Source: Hyphomicrobiales bacterium (GTDB taxonomy: Bacteria > Pseudomonadota > Alphaproteobacteria > Rhizobiales > Rhizobiaceae). From it: a stretch of DNA of 64,000 nucleotides. Position numbers and translations under genes: made by a program. Where the stretch lies: positions 124,001 to 188,000 of the forward strand of contig UCNE01000005.1 in assembly GCA_900473685.1 (NCBI GenBank). Reading direction: 5' to 3'. Below are positions 9,234 to 18,285 of the stretch, one piece after another. Under the pieces are notes generated by a model. The model was given only the letters and a program-made list of their open reading frames with translations, searched no databases and was not told the origin of the DNA. Position 1 is the first letter of the stretch, and each line of letters opens with the position of its first letter.

Positions 9234-9694
9234 CGAGCGCAGCTGACCCTTGAGGTCATGGCATTTCATCGGGCCGGAATAGGCCGGCTCGATAGGCTGT
9301 CGGTCACGCCTGCCGCGGGTCCAAAATGTTGATGGGGAACGCGCTTTGTGGGTTTCCTACGAGGCCCGCTCGCTGGAACGGGCCGGCCGCTGGTACCTGT
9401 TATCCGTCCATGCTGATGCAGCACAAGGGCCACGGGGCCAAGTACGGTGTCGTCGTTCCCGAGGAACTTGCCGACGGCGAAACGGGGCCTTTGCACGTCT
9501 GCAACCTGGTCGGGCGGGGGAAGCGTGTGCCGGGTGACACCGCCTGCCAAGGGTAGCTGTGAGTGCCTCAACCCCCATCGACCCGCCAATCACAGTCTCA
9601 AGAAATCGTGGTGTCGATGATGGCATCACGGCCATGCCGGAAGTCCCCAAATACGCAGGCGTGAACACCACCAAGGCGAGGTGTCGCTCATATT
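9234..9694. other. Intergenic stretch without a convincing gene
   Basis: About 460 bp after the MFS gene contain several overlapping short open frames on both strands (for example 9266-9589 minus and 9326-9556 plus). None has a ribosome site, a recognisable domain or a clear codon-usage advantage over the others. It may be decayed coding sequence. The operator array for the next operon begins at 9695. Confidence 0.5.
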
Positions 9695-9769
9695 TGACAT
9701 TTGTTTCGTATCAAATGACAAATGTAAAATACATAGTTGACATTTGTCGTGTTCGTGCTGATATTTGTC
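9695..9769 (+). promoter_or_regulatory. Four-site operator array / promoter for the polyol transporter operon
   Basis: The motif TGACATTTGT occurs at 9695-9704, inverted at 9716-9725 (TGACAAATGT), again at 9738-9748 (TGACATTTGTC) and, with one change, at 9759-9769 (TGATATTTGTC). Start-to-start spacings are 21, 22 and 21 nt, close to two helical turns, so the sites lie on one face of the DNA. TTGACA boxes at 9694 and 9737 may be -35 elements. Multi-site operators fit a tetrameric SorC-family regulator, and two such proteins are encoded nearby (3142-4146 and the fusion at 16139-18226). Confidence 0.65.
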
Positions 9770-9813
9770 GAATTGGTGGTGAGGAGCGCTGCCGATTGTG
9801 TGGGAGGATCGCA

Positions 9814-11292
9814 ATGCAGCCGCTTTTGAAAGTGGAAGGACTCATGAAGTCGTTCGGCGGCGTTGCTGCGCTTCGCGATGGCCGCTTCGAGCTTGAAGGT
9901 GGCTCAGTGCACGCACTTTGTGGCGGCAACGGCGCCGGCAAGTCGACGTTTCTCTCCATTCTGATGGGCATTCACAGGCGCGACGGCGGCAAGATCTGGC
10001 GGCGCGGCGAACTCGTCGAATTCAACAGTCCGGCGGAAGCGCTGGCCTCCGGCATCGCCATCATCGAGCAGGAACTCAGCCCGGTGCCGCATATGACCGT
10101 GGCGGAAAACATCTATCTCGGCCGCGAGCCTTCAGCCCGTTTCGGCGGGATTGATTTCAAGACCATGAACCGCGACGCACAGGCATTGCTCGACCGGCTG
10201 GAATTCAACATCCGGGCAAGCCAGTACATGATGAACCTGTCGGTCGCGCAGATGCAGCTGGTTGAGATCGCCAAGGCGCTCAGCCATGACGCCGAAGTCA
10301 TCTTCATGGACGAACCGACATCGGCGATCGGCGAGAAGGAGGCGCAGCAGCTGTTCGCAACGATTGCGCGCCTCAAGGCCGAGGGCAAGGGCGTCGTCTA
10401 CGTATCGCATCGTCTCTCTGAAATCTTCCAGATCGCCGACAGCTACACGGTGTTTCGCGATGGCTCCTATGTCGGCAGCGGCAGACTGGCGGATATCGAC
10501 CGCCCCGGTCTCATCCATATGATCGTTGGCCGCGCGCTCGGCGAGGAATACATCAAAACCAATGCCCCCACGAACATCACCGCATTCGAGGTTTCTGGGC
10601 TGACTGCGCCCGGCAAGATCGAGGATATTTCGTTTGCGGTGCGCAAGGGCGAGATCTTTGGCATTTATGGGCTGATGGGGTCTGGCCGGACCGAAATCTT
10701 CAACTGTTTATTTGGTCTCGATAAGGCTTCCAAAGGCGGCGTACAGCTGGATGGCCGGGCCATTTCGGTGCGTACGCCGGCCGATGCGATGAAGCAGGGT
10801 ATCGCCTTCGTCACCGAAGACCGCAAGGTTACCGGTCTTAATCTCTCCGACAGTGTCCGCAACAATATCTGCCTCGCGAGTCTGCCGGAAATGAGCCCGT
10901 CCTTCACCATGCGCAGGCGGGACGAACAGGCGGCCAGCCGCGAAATGATCGCCCATTTTGGCATCAAGGCGGCGCGTGACACCATGCCGGTCTCCGGCCT
11001 TTCCGGCGGCAACCAGCAGAAGGTCGTGCTCGGCAAATGGTTCCTGCGCAAGCCGAAAGTGCTGCTTCTCGATGAACCGACGCGCGGTGTCGACGTCGGC
11101 GCCAAGCGGGAAATCTATCGCATCATCTGCGACTTCGCGGCCGAAGGCGGAACGGTTGTGATGATCTCGTCGGAAATTGATGAAGTCCTCGGCATGTCCG
11201 ACCGCATCCTGGTGATGCGTGGCGGCCGCTCCGCCGGGATTTACGCCCGGGAGGAGACGGACGCCCAGTCGCTTGTCCACCTGTCGACCTGA
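9814..11292 (+). CDS. Sugar/polyol ABC transporter ATP-binding protein (RbsA type)
   Basis: A 492-aa tandem-NBD ATPase energising uptake through the permease encoded next. NBD1 has Walker A GGNGAGKST (about residues 37-45) and FMDEPTSAIGEKE; NBD2 has the relaxed GLMGSGRTE Walker A, the signature LSGGNQQKVVLGKW and a normal Walker B LLLDEPTRGVDVG. ATG at 9814 is chosen because GGGAGGA lies 5 nt upstream, although the frame is open back to 9559. It is the first gene of an operon running to DhaL at 15966. Unlike the truncated ATPase at the window start, its second Walker B is intact. Confidence 0.92.
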   Translation: MQPLLKVEGLMKSFGGVAALRDGRFELEGGSVHALCGGNGAGKSTFLSILMGIHRRDGGKIWRRGELVEFNSPAEALASGIAIIEQELSPVPHMTVAENIYLGREPSARFGGIDFKTMNRDAQALLDRLEFNIRASQYMMNLSVAQMQLVEIAKALSHDAEVIFMDEPTSAIGEKEAQQLFATIARLKAEGKGVVYVSHRLSEIFQIADSYTVFRDGSYVGSGRLADIDRPGLIHMIVGRALGEEYIKTNAPTNITAFEVSGLTAPGKIEDISFAVRKGEIFGIYGLMGSGRTEIFNCLFGLDKASKGGVQLDGRAISVRTPADAMKQGIAFVTEDRKVTGLNLSDSVRNNICLASLPEMSPSFTMRRRDEQAASREMIAHFGIKAARDTMPVSGLSGGNQQKVVLGKWFLRKPKVLLLDEPTRGVDVGAKREIYRIICDFAAEGGTVVMISSEIDEVLGMSDRILVMRGGRSAGIYAREETDAQSLVHLST

Positions 11293-11357
11293 CAGGCCGT
11301 CCATCGGCTGATCAATCGTCAAAACGCTTCCGTTCGGTATCGTAAAGAGGGAAAAAC

Positions 11358-12362
11358 GTGTCCAGTATCGACAACAAACCGGCCAGCGCCTGGTTCAATT
11401 CCGACAGCCGCAGACTGATCATCCAGGAATACGGGATCTTCTTCGCCTTCCTGCTGCTTGCCGTCATTCTTTCGCTTTCGAACGAATATTTCCTGACGCC
11501 GGGCAATATTTCCAATGTGCTGCTTCAGACATCGATCAACGGTGTTCTGGCGATCGGCATGACCTTTGTGATTCTGACGCGCGGGATCGATCTTTCGGTT
11601 GGATCCGTCGTTGCGCTCGCCGGCATCGTCAGCGCCAGCTTTGCAACGACATCTGCGACTGCGGGTATTGCCGGTGGTCCTTATCCCTTTTATGTCGCGC
11701 TTGCGATCGGCATCCTCGTCGGTCTTGCCTGCGGCGCTCTGGTCGGTCTTATCGTCTCTCGCTTTGCTGTTCCGGCCTTCGTGGCAACGCTCGGCATGCT
11801 GTCGGCGGCCCGCGGCGCAACATTGATCTATGGCGGCGGCAAGCCAGTGCCTGCGCTGACACCCGAATTCCGCTGGATCGGTACCGGCAATATCCTCGGT
11901 ATTCCGATGCCGGTGATCCTGCTTGCCATCGTGTTCGCGGTCTCCTGGTGGGTGCTCACCCGCACGCGCTTTGGCCGCTACATCTATGCCGTTGGCGGCA
12001 ATCCACATGCGGCCAAAACCTCGGGCATCAACGTCTTCCGCATGAAGTTTTCGGTCTACGTGATCTCGGGCGGCCTTTCCGGACTTGCCGGCATGATGCT
12101 TTCGGCGCGGACTGGTTCGGCCTTGCCGCAAGCAGGCATCGCCTATGAACTGGATGCGATCGCGGCCGTGGTCATCGGCGGGACCAGCCTTTCCGGCGGC
12201 GTTGGCCGGGTGACCGGTACACTGATCGGTGCCCTCATTATCGGCGTGATGAACAACGGTCTCGATCTGATGGGCATCCAATCCTACTACCAGCAGGTCC
12301 TGAAAGGCGCCCTCATTGTCGGCGCCGTGATGCTCGATCAGAAACGCAATCAGGGTCTCTGA
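11358..12362 (+). CDS. Sugar/polyol ABC transporter permease (RbsC type)
   Basis: A 334-aa inner-membrane permease with about nine to ten hydrophobic segments. It has the family motifs LTRGIDLSVGS (residues about 74-84) and VVIGGTSLSGGVGRVTGT near the C terminus. AGAGGG lies upstream of the start. It follows the ATPase by 65 nt and precedes the binding protein, giving a complete ribose-type importer. Confidence 0.92.
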   Translation: MSSIDNKPASAWFNSDSRRLIIQEYGIFFAFLLLAVILSLSNEYFLTPGNISNVLLQTSINGVLAIGMTFVILTRGIDLSVGSVVALAGIVSASFATTSATAGIAGGPYPFYVALAIGILVGLACGALVGLIVSRFAVPAFVATLGMLSAARGATLIYGGGKPVPALTPEFRWIGTGNILGIPMPVILLAIVFAVSWWVLTRTRFGRYIYAVGGNPHAAKTSGINVFRMKFSVYVISGGLSGLAGMMLSARTGSALPQAGIAYELDAIAAVVIGGTSLSGGVGRVTGTLIGALIIGVMNNGLDLMGIQSYYQQVLKGALIVGAVMLDQKRNQGL

Positions 12363-12444
12363 GCCAGGCCAATCGGGTGCCCGCACCCGTCACTGAAACG
12401 GCACGCCATGACGGCTGCCGGAGTTTTCAACGGAGGAGAACAAC

Positions 12445-13434
12445 ATGAAGAAACTGCTTATTGCACTTGCCGCGACGACAGCAATCCTGGTGTCGCCGGC
12501 CGCTGCACAGGATAAAAAGCTGAAGATCGGCGCAGCCCCTTATGGCCTCAATGCCGAATTCATGCAGATCTGGTCGGCGGCGCTCGAACAGCACCCTGCT
12601 GTGAAGAGCGGCGCGATCGAATTGACCGTCTTTGATGGCCGCTACGACGCGCTGGTCCAGCAGGAACAGTTCAACACGATGATCACCCAGAAGTTCGATG
12701 CGATCATCTTTGTACCCATCGACATCGAGGCCGGGGCCACCGCGGTTCAGGCCGCCCACGATGCCGGCATCCCGGTTGTCGGCTCAAACACCCGCGTCAA
12801 CTCGGGCCTGCTGACCTCCTATGTCGGCTCGGACGATACGATTTCCGGATACATGGAAGCCAAGACCGTACTCGACAAGATCGGCTGCAAGGGCAATGTG
12901 GTCATCCTTGAAGGTCCGATCGGCCAGTCCGCGCAGATTTCGCGCTTGGAAGGTAACAAAAAGGCGCTGGCCGAATGCCCGGATGTCAAGATACTTGAGG
13001 ACCAGACAGCAAACTGGTCGCGTGCGGAGGCCCAGACCCTGATGGAAAACTGGCTGACATCGCATTCCGGCCAGATCAACGGTGTCATCGGTCAGAATGA
13101 CGAGATGGCGCTCGGCGCGATCGAAGCCATTAAGTCGGCTGGTCTGAAGACCGAGGATTTCGCGATCGCCGGCATTGACGGTATCACGGACGCACTGACT
13201 GCCGTGAAGACCGGTACGATGACCTCGATCCTGCAGGATGCCAGCGCCCAGGCTCAGGGCGCGCTGGATCTCGCGATCTTCCATGCCCAGAAGGGCGACT
13301 ACAAGCCGGAATCGGCCATCTGGAGCCAGTATCCCGACATGCCGTTCAACGATGGCAAGGACAAGGAATACAATGTTCCGTGGACGCCGGTGACCGGCGA
13401 AAATGTCGATAAGCTTCTGGAAGCGCGTAAGTAA
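12445..13434 (+). CDS. Periplasmic sugar/polyol-binding protein (RbsB type)
   Basis: A 329-aa periplasmic binding protein. The first about 22 residues are a Sec signal peptide (MKKLLIALAATTAILVSPAAAQ). The mature part has the type I periplasmic fold seen in RbsB, with PIDIEAGATAVQAAHDAGIPVVG and the DEMALGAIEAIK hinge-region pattern. A GGAGGAGAA ribosome site precedes it. It delivers the substrate to the permease encoded upstream. A strong hairpin after its stop (13446-13488) probably raises its yield relative to the downstream enzymes. Confidence 0.9.
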   Translation: MKKLLIALAATTAILVSPAAAQDKKLKIGAAPYGLNAEFMQIWSAALEQHPAVKSGAIELTVFDGRYDALVQQEQFNTMITQKFDAIIFVPIDIEAGATAVQAAHDAGIPVVGSNTRVNSGLLTSYVGSDDTISGYMEAKTVLDKIGCKGNVVILEGPIGQSAQISRLEGNKKALAECPDVKILEDQTANWSRAEAQTLMENWLTSHSGQINGVIGQNDEMALGAIEAIKSAGLKTEDFAIAGIDGITDALTAVKTGTMTSILQDASAQAQGALDLAIFHAQKGDYKPESAIWSQYPDMPFNDGKDKEYNVPWTPVTGENVDKLLEARK

Positions 13435-13445
13435 GGACCAAAGCA

Positions 13446-13488
13446 GGGCGGCCATTCCATCCGGTATTCCACCCCGGAATAGCCGCCC
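13446..13488 (+). other. Intercistronic stem-loop after the binding-protein gene
   Basis: A 13-bp stem with one mismatch (GGGCGGCCATTCC / GGAATAGCCGCCC) lies between the binding-protein stop and the SDR gene and has no T-run. Hairpins at this position commonly stabilise the upstream message or partly attenuate read-through, allowing excess binding protein. Confidence 0.7.
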
Positions 13489-13515
13489 TCCATTTCACAA
13501 TCGAGGTTTGACATT

Positions 13516-14289
13516 ATGACCGACACTGCCCCGCAGATTGACCTGAACTTTCCTTTGACCGGCAAGGTGGCGCTGGTCACCGGCGGTGCGTCCGGCATCG
13601 GTGCTGCGATCACCGCTGCCTTCGCCTTGAAGGGCGCAAAGGTTGCCGTGCTCGATATCAACCAGGATGCCGCGGCCGCGCAGGCAGCGCGCCTCGGCGG
13701 CGGGGCAAAGCCCTTCGTCTGCAATGTCGCGGATCCGGCGTCGGTCCAGGCCGCGGTCGCTGATGTCGTTGCTGCATTCGGCGGCATCGACATCGCCGTC
13801 AATAGTGCAGGCGTCGCCTTTCTCGCGCCGGCCGAGGACCTCTCGCTGGATCACTGGGACAAGACCATAGACATCAATCTGAAGGGCACCTTTCTTGTGA
13901 CGCAGGCCGTGGGCCGCGTCATGATTGCCGCCGGCAAGGGGGGCAAGATCGTCAATCTCGCCTCGCAGGCGGGTACCGTCGCGATCGAAGAGCATGTTGC
14001 TTATTGCGCCTCGAAATTCGGCGTCATCGGCATGTCGAAGACGTTTGCGGCCGAATGGGGCAAACATGGCATCAACGTCAACACGCTTTCGCCGACCATC
14101 GTCCTGACCGAGCTCGGAAAGAAGGCCTGGGCCGGTGAAAAGGGCGAGGCTGCCCGTAAGCGCATCCCGGCCGGCCGTTTCGCCTATCCAGAGGAAATTG
14201 CCGCCGCCGCCGTCTTTCTGGTTTCAGCCGGGGCCGACATGATCAACGGCGCCGATCTCTTGATCGACGGCGGCTACACGATCCTTTGA
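13516..14289 (+). CDS. SDR-family polyol dehydrogenase (GolD/D-threitol dehydrogenase-like)
   Basis: A 257-aa classical short-chain dehydrogenase: NAD-binding TGGASGIG (about residues 22-29), the NSAG motif, catalytic YCASK and a C-terminal IDGGYTIL. It begins LNFPLTGKVALV, recalling GolD and D-threitol dehydrogenases. The context (importer upstream, dihydroxyacetone-kinase subunits downstream) suggests it oxidises an imported polyol to a short ketose such as dihydroxyacetone or erythrulose, which the kinase then phosphorylates. This is inference; SDR substrate cannot be assigned from motifs alone. Confidence 0.8.
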   Translation: MTDTAPQIDLNFPLTGKVALVTGGASGIGAAITAAFALKGAKVAVLDINQDAAAAQAARLGGGAKPFVCNVADPASVQAAVADVVAAFGGIDIAVNSAGVAFLAPAEDLSLDHWDKTIDINLKGTFLVTQAVGRVMIAAGKGGKIVNLASQAGTVAIEEHVAYCASKFGVIGMSKTFAAEWGKHGINVNTLSPTIVLTELGKKAWAGEKGEAARKRIPAGRFAYPEEIAAAAVFLVSAGADMINGADLLIDGGYTIL

Positions 14290-14318
14290 CGCACGACGGC
14301 CATATGACAGGAGTTAGC

Positions 14319-15311
14319 ATGCAACGATTCATTAATAATCCGGATGAAGTGGTCGAAGATACCGTCAAGGGCTTCGTCAAGGCCCATTCCGATCTTGTCC
14401 GCCTCGGCGAAAATCCGCGCGTGATCGTCTCGCGCAACGCGCCGGTGTCCGGCAAGGTCGGCGTCGTCACCGGCGGCGGCTCCGGCCACGAGCCGGCTTT
14501 CATCGGCTATACCGGCCGCAACATGCTGGATGCCGTGGCGGTGGGCGAATTGTTTTCCTCACCCACGGCCAAGAGCTTCTACGACGCCATGCGTGAAGCA
14601 AATGGCGGCAAGGGCGTGGTCTGCCTGTATGGCAATTACGCCGGCGACAACATGAACGTGAAAATGGCCACAAAACTGGCAGCCAAGGACGGCATCGAGA
14701 TCGCCACCGTTGTCGCCAATGACGACGTCTGCTCGGCGCCGCCGGAAGAGCGGCACAAGCGCCGCGGCGTGGCTGGTGAAATCTTCATGTGGAAGGTTGG
14801 CGGTGCCAAGGCTGCCACCGGTGCAAGCCTTGAGGAAGTGCGGGCAAGCGCACAGAAGGCCATCGACAATTGCCGCTCGATTGGCGTCGGCCTTGGTCCG
14901 TGCACGCTTCCGGCGGTCGGGCACCCGAATTTCCTGATCGAGCCGGGCACGATGGAGGTGGGCATCGGCCATCACGGCGAACCTGGCGTCCGGGTCGAAG
15001 CCTTGAAGACCGCCGATGCGGTTGCAAAGGACATGTGCCAGATCGTTCTCCACGACCACGATCTGGCCGCCGGGACGGAAGTTGCCGTGCTGGTTTCAGG
15101 GCTCGGAGCAACGCCGCTTAACGAGCTTTATATCCTCTACGATACCGTTGAGCAGGAAATCGTCGCGCGAGGCCTGACAATTCACAAAACCTATATCGGC
15201 AACTATTTCACGTCGCTCGAAATGGTCGGCGCGACGCTGACGGTGATGGCCCTCGACGATGAGCTGAAAGCGCTTATCGATACCGAGGCCAACTGCACCA
15301 TCATGCTTTGA
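14319..15311 (+). CDS. dhaK: Dihydroxyacetone kinase-like subunit DhaK (ketose kinase)
   Basis: A 330-aa DhaK-type substrate-binding subunit. It has the GGGSGHEPAFIGY motif (about 52-64), the YGNYAGDNMN loop and GHHGEPG (about 217-223), whose histidine forms the covalent hemiaminal with the ketose. ATG at 14319 is preferred over the TTG at 14286: a CAGGAG ribosome site precedes it, and MQRFINNP is the normal family start. It pairs with DhaL encoded 13 nt downstream. No PTS-type DhaM is present, so phosphate probably comes from ATP. Relatives phosphorylate dihydroxyacetone, D- or L-erythrulose or apulose, and the true substrate may be one of these. Confidence 0.88.
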   Translation: MQRFINNPDEVVEDTVKGFVKAHSDLVRLGENPRVIVSRNAPVSGKVGVVTGGGSGHEPAFIGYTGRNMLDAVAVGELFSSPTAKSFYDAMREANGGKGVVCLYGNYAGDNMNVKMATKLAAKDGIEIATVVANDDVCSAPPEERHKRRGVAGEIFMWKVGGAKAATGASLEEVRASAQKAIDNCRSIGVGLGPCTLPAVGHPNFLIEPGTMEVGIGHHGEPGVRVEALKTADAVAKDMCQIVLHDHDLAAGTEVAVLVSGLGATPLNELYILYDTVEQEIVARGLTIHKTYIGNYFTSLEMVGATLTVMALDDELKALIDTEANCTIML

Positions 15312-15324
15312 CGGGAAAGACACC

Positions 15325-15966
15325 ATGCAGACATTTTCAAATGCGGGCGGCGGCGCAATCGTTCTGTCGATGGCCGAACGGATCATCGAAAATCGCGCCT
15401 ACCTCAGCGAAATCGACGGCAAGATCGGCGACGGCGACCACGGCGTCAACATGGCCAAGGGTTTTGGCATGGCGGCCGAACGGCTGAAGAGCAAGGACGC
15501 GTCGCTGGCCGAGGCGCTTGATACACTGGGGACGCTGCTGATGACGGAAATCGGCGGGTCGATGGGGCCGCTTTACGGCGTCATGTTCATCGAGTTTGCC
15601 GAAAAGCTCGAGGGCAATGAGGCGATCGATGCCAGGACCTATGGCCAGATGCTGCATGCCGGGCTTGAAGGCATCCAGTCTATCGGCGACGCCAAGGTCG
15701 GCGACAAGACGCTGATCGACACGCTGGCGCCGGCCATCGAGGCTTTCGACGCCGCGACGGCCGCGGGGAAATCTTTCGCGGATGCGCTGACCGCGCTCGT
15801 CGATGCCGCCGAAACAGGCCGCGATTCGACCATCAACCTGGTCGCAAAGATCGGCCGGGCCAGCCGTCTCGGCGAACGTTCACTCGGCGTGCTCGATGCC
15901 GGTGCAACATCATGTGCCATCATCTTGAAGGAGCTGTCGCTCGGCGCTCGCGGCCGGTTGCAGTAA
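15325..15966 (+). CDS. dhaL: Dihydroxyacetone kinase-like subunit DhaL (nucleotide-binding)
   Basis: A 213-aa ATP-binding subunit of a Dha-type kinase. The three Mg-binding aspartates lie in DGKIGDGDHG (about residues 29-38), followed by GGSMGPLYG and GDKTLIDTLAP. It is encoded 13 nt after DhaK and together they form an ATP-dependent ketose kinase. A 10-bp GC-rich inverted repeat (15979-16013) follows. Confidence 0.9.
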   Translation: MQTFSNAGGGAIVLSMAERIIENRAYLSEIDGKIGDGDHGVNMAKGFGMAAERLKSKDASLAEALDTLGTLLMTEIGGSMGPLYGVMFIEFAEKLEGNEAIDARTYGQMLHAGLEGIQSIGDAKVGDKTLIDTLAPAIEAFDAATAAGKSFADALTALVDAAETGRDSTINLVAKIGRASRLGERSLGVLDAGATSCAIILKELSLGARGRLQ

Positions 15967-15978
15967 GTCTCCCAAGAC

Positions 15979-16013
15979 TGCGCGGCCATGACGACAGGCG
16001 CTGTGGCCGCGCA
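15979..16013 (+). other. Stem-loop between dhaL and the SorC-DhaK fusion gene
   Basis: Perfect 10-bp arms TGCGCGGCCA / TGGCCGCGCA with a 15-nt loop and no T-run. It may attenuate read-through from the transporter operon into the fusion gene, which would then have its own promoter in 16020-16138, though none could be identified clearly. Confidence 0.45.
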
Positions 16014-16138
16014 CCGCAGCTTACCTGTTGCAAACGGCGGTCATTGCTTCCATCTTCGCGACCTGAAGTGTTACAGCGGCTTGAATGCGTCCGGAAAGAC
16101 GCGCTGTGCTGGAGCGAATAAGGGAACATCGCAATTTC

Positions 16139-18226
16139 ATGACACTCAAGGCACTTTCGTCCCGAAAGGGCGGCGCAAACAGGACCGGCACGGCGGAAGG
16201 CCTTGATGTCATGCCGCTGCGCTATGGCGACGACCCTTATGTCTGGGCATGCTGGCTTTATTACGAAGACGGCATGACACAAGGCGAAATCGCCGATGCG
16301 ATGGGCGTTTCGCGCGCAACAGTCAACAGCTACCTCGCCGACGCCCGCGAAAAAGGGATCGTCAATATTTCACTGGAGCCGGCCCGGCTTGCTTCCTTGA
16401 CGATCGCGCAGGAACTCAAGCGCCATTTCGGCCTTGCGGATTGTCTGGTGGTGCCGAGCGACGACAATGCCCGACCGCTGATCGACCGGCTCGGGGTTGC
16501 CGGCGCCCACGCGCTGCAAAAGCTGCTCAAATCGGGCGATACGCTGGCCGTCGCCTGGGGCCGGACGATCTTGTCTGTCGGCGAACACACGAATATCGGT
16601 TCGCTACAGGACATGACCGTCGTTCAGGCAACGGGCGGGACAACGGCGTCCTTTGCCTATACGCCGGAATTGACCGCATCGGCGGTGGCGCAATCGATCT
16701 CGGCGCGCTGTGTCAACATCACCGCGCCTGCCATCGTCGCCTCGGCGCAGATGCAGCGCATGCTTTTGGACGAGCCGCTGCTGAAGGAGCAGTTTGCCGC
16801 GCTTGGGCGGGCGAACCGGATTGTTTTCGGCATCTCGTCGCTCAGGCCGAATTCGACGATCCATACCAGCGGCTTCTTCGAATCCGTTTCCCTGCAGGAA
16901 TATCTGGCAAAGGGTGCTGCCGGTGTCGTTGCCGGACGCTTCATCGATGAACGCGGCAAACCGGTGAGCGGGCCGCTGGACGAGAGAACCATCGGTATCT
17001 CGCTGGACATGCTGCGCGGCATCGGTACGCGGATCGCCGTCGCCGGCGGGTTCGACAAGGTACCTGCTTTGCTCGCCGCCCTCCGGGGCGGTTATGTCAA
17101 TGTGCTGATCACCGATGCGGCGACCGGCGGCGGCATTCTTAGGGCCGATGGCGTGACCAGCCTCGACAGTCGCCTGTCGCCCCGCCAGAAGCCGGTTTCG
17201 GCCCCCAGCAGCTATCGTACCCACGTCAAGAAATTCCTCAACAATCCCAATGTTGTCGTGGAAGAAATGCTTGACGGCGTCGTCAAGGCGCATGCCAAGC
17301 ATCTGTTGCCAATCAACGGATCGCATCGGGCGCTGGTTGCCCGCCACGGACCGCGCGTGGGCAAGGTCGGTTTGGTCATCGGCGGCGGAACCGGTCATGA
17401 GCCATGTTTCATCGGCTATGTCGGCAAGGGCCTGGCCGATGCGGTCGCCATCGGCAATATCTTTTCATCACCGCCGCCAGATCCGATTGTTCAATGCGCC
17501 CTTGCCGCGTCCGGTGGTGAAGGCGTGCTGTTCGTCTATGGCAATTATGCCGGTGACGTTATGAATTTTGAAATGGCGGCCGAGATCGCCGAGGAGCAGG
17601 GCATCCCGATCCGCACGGTGCTGACCACCGACGATATCGCCTCCTCTCCGCTCGAGGACAGGGAGGGCCGCCGTGGTGTTGCCGGTAACTTCTTCATTTT
17701 CAAAGTCGCGGGAGCTGCCTGTGACCAGGGACTGACACTCGCGGCCTGTGAAGCCGTCACCCGCAAGGCCAATGCCCGGACCTTCACGGTTGGCGTGGCA
17801 CTGGAGCCCTGCTCGATGCCCCAGACCCGCCGGTACAATTTCGAAATCGGCCCGGAGGACATGGAAATTGGCATGGGCATCCATGGCGAGCCGGGCGTAT
17901 CGCGTGAGCGCATCCGCACTGCGGACGAGATAGTCGATACGATCATGGACAACATTTTCAAGGAGATGAAGGCAGCTCCGGGCGACCGGGTCGCTGTTCT
18001 GGTCAATTCATTCGGAGCGACACCGATGATGGAATTGTACATCCTCTTCCGCCGCGTCGAGCAGCGGTTGGCCGCAAAGAACATCGTCATCGAAGCCAAC
18101 TGGATCGGACATTATTGTACGTCGCTGGATATGGCCGGCGCTTCGATCTCGATCCTGCATCTCGACCAGCAACTGACCGAACTGCTGCATCACCCCTGCG
18201 AAACCGCAACCCTGACCATCAATTAG
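16139..18226 (+). CDS. Fusion of a SorC-family sugar-sensing regulator with a DhaK kinase subunit
   Basis: One continuous 695-codon frame. Residues about 30-340 are a full SorC regulator: HTH around MTQGEIADAMGVSRATV (46-62) and an effector domain with WGRTILS and GGFDKVPALLAAL. After a short linker, residues about 360-695 are a full DhaK domain with GGGTGHEPCFIGY (about 415-427), YGNYAGDVMN and GIHGEPG (about 580-586), so the catalytic histidine (about H582) is kept. ATG at 16139 is preferred; the in-frame ATG at 16085 lacks a ribosome site and adds 18 residues. A partner DhaL follows. Such fusions exist in rhizobial annotations, but I know of no mechanistic study. It may both phosphorylate a ketose and regulate the operon. 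Confidence 0.88.
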   Translation: MTLKALSSRKGGANRTGTAEGLDVMPLRYGDDPYVWACWLYYEDGMTQGEIADAMGVSRATVNSYLADAREKGIVNISLEPARLASLTIAQELKRHFGLADCLVVPSDDNARPLIDRLGVAGAHALQKLLKSGDTLAVAWGRTILSVGEHTNIGSLQDMTVVQATGGTTASFAYTPELTASAVAQSISARCVNITAPAIVASAQMQRMLLDEPLLKEQFAALGRANRIVFGISSLRPNSTIHTSGFFESVSLQEYLAKGAAGVVAGRFIDERGKPVSGPLDERTIGISLDMLRGIGTRIAVAGGFDKVPALLAALRGGYVNVLITDAATGGGILRADGVTSLDSRLSPRQKPVSAPSSYRTHVKKFLNNPNVVVEEMLDGVVKAHAKHLLPINGSHRALVARHGPRVGKVGLVIGGGTGHEPCFIGYVGKGLADAVAIGNIFSSPPPDPIVQCALAASGGEGVLFVYGNYAGDVMNFEMAAEIAEEQGIPIRTVLTTDDIASSPLEDREGRRGVAGNFFIFKVAGAACDQGLTLAACEAVTRKANARTFTVGVALEPCSMPQTRRYNFEIGPEDMEIGMGIHGEPGVSRERIRTADEIVDTIMDNIFKEMKAAPGDRVAVLVNSFGATPMMELYILFRRVEQRLAAKNIVIEANWIGHYCTSLDMAGASISILHLDQQLTELLHHPCETATLTIN

Positions 18227-18285
18227 CCTGCGGCCGGCGGTTCGTTGATGACCGTTGGACCTCGTGAGATACTGGGAGGAAGACC

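Noticed and set aside
9266..9589. Possible small genes on both strands between the MFS gene and the transporter operon
   Set aside because: Overlapping frames on both strands, no ribosome sites, no recognisable motif. May be decayed coding sequence but cannot be named.
9559..9813. 85-codon extension of the RbsA-type ATPase
   Set aside because: It would translate the operator array; ATG 9814 has a strong ribosome site.
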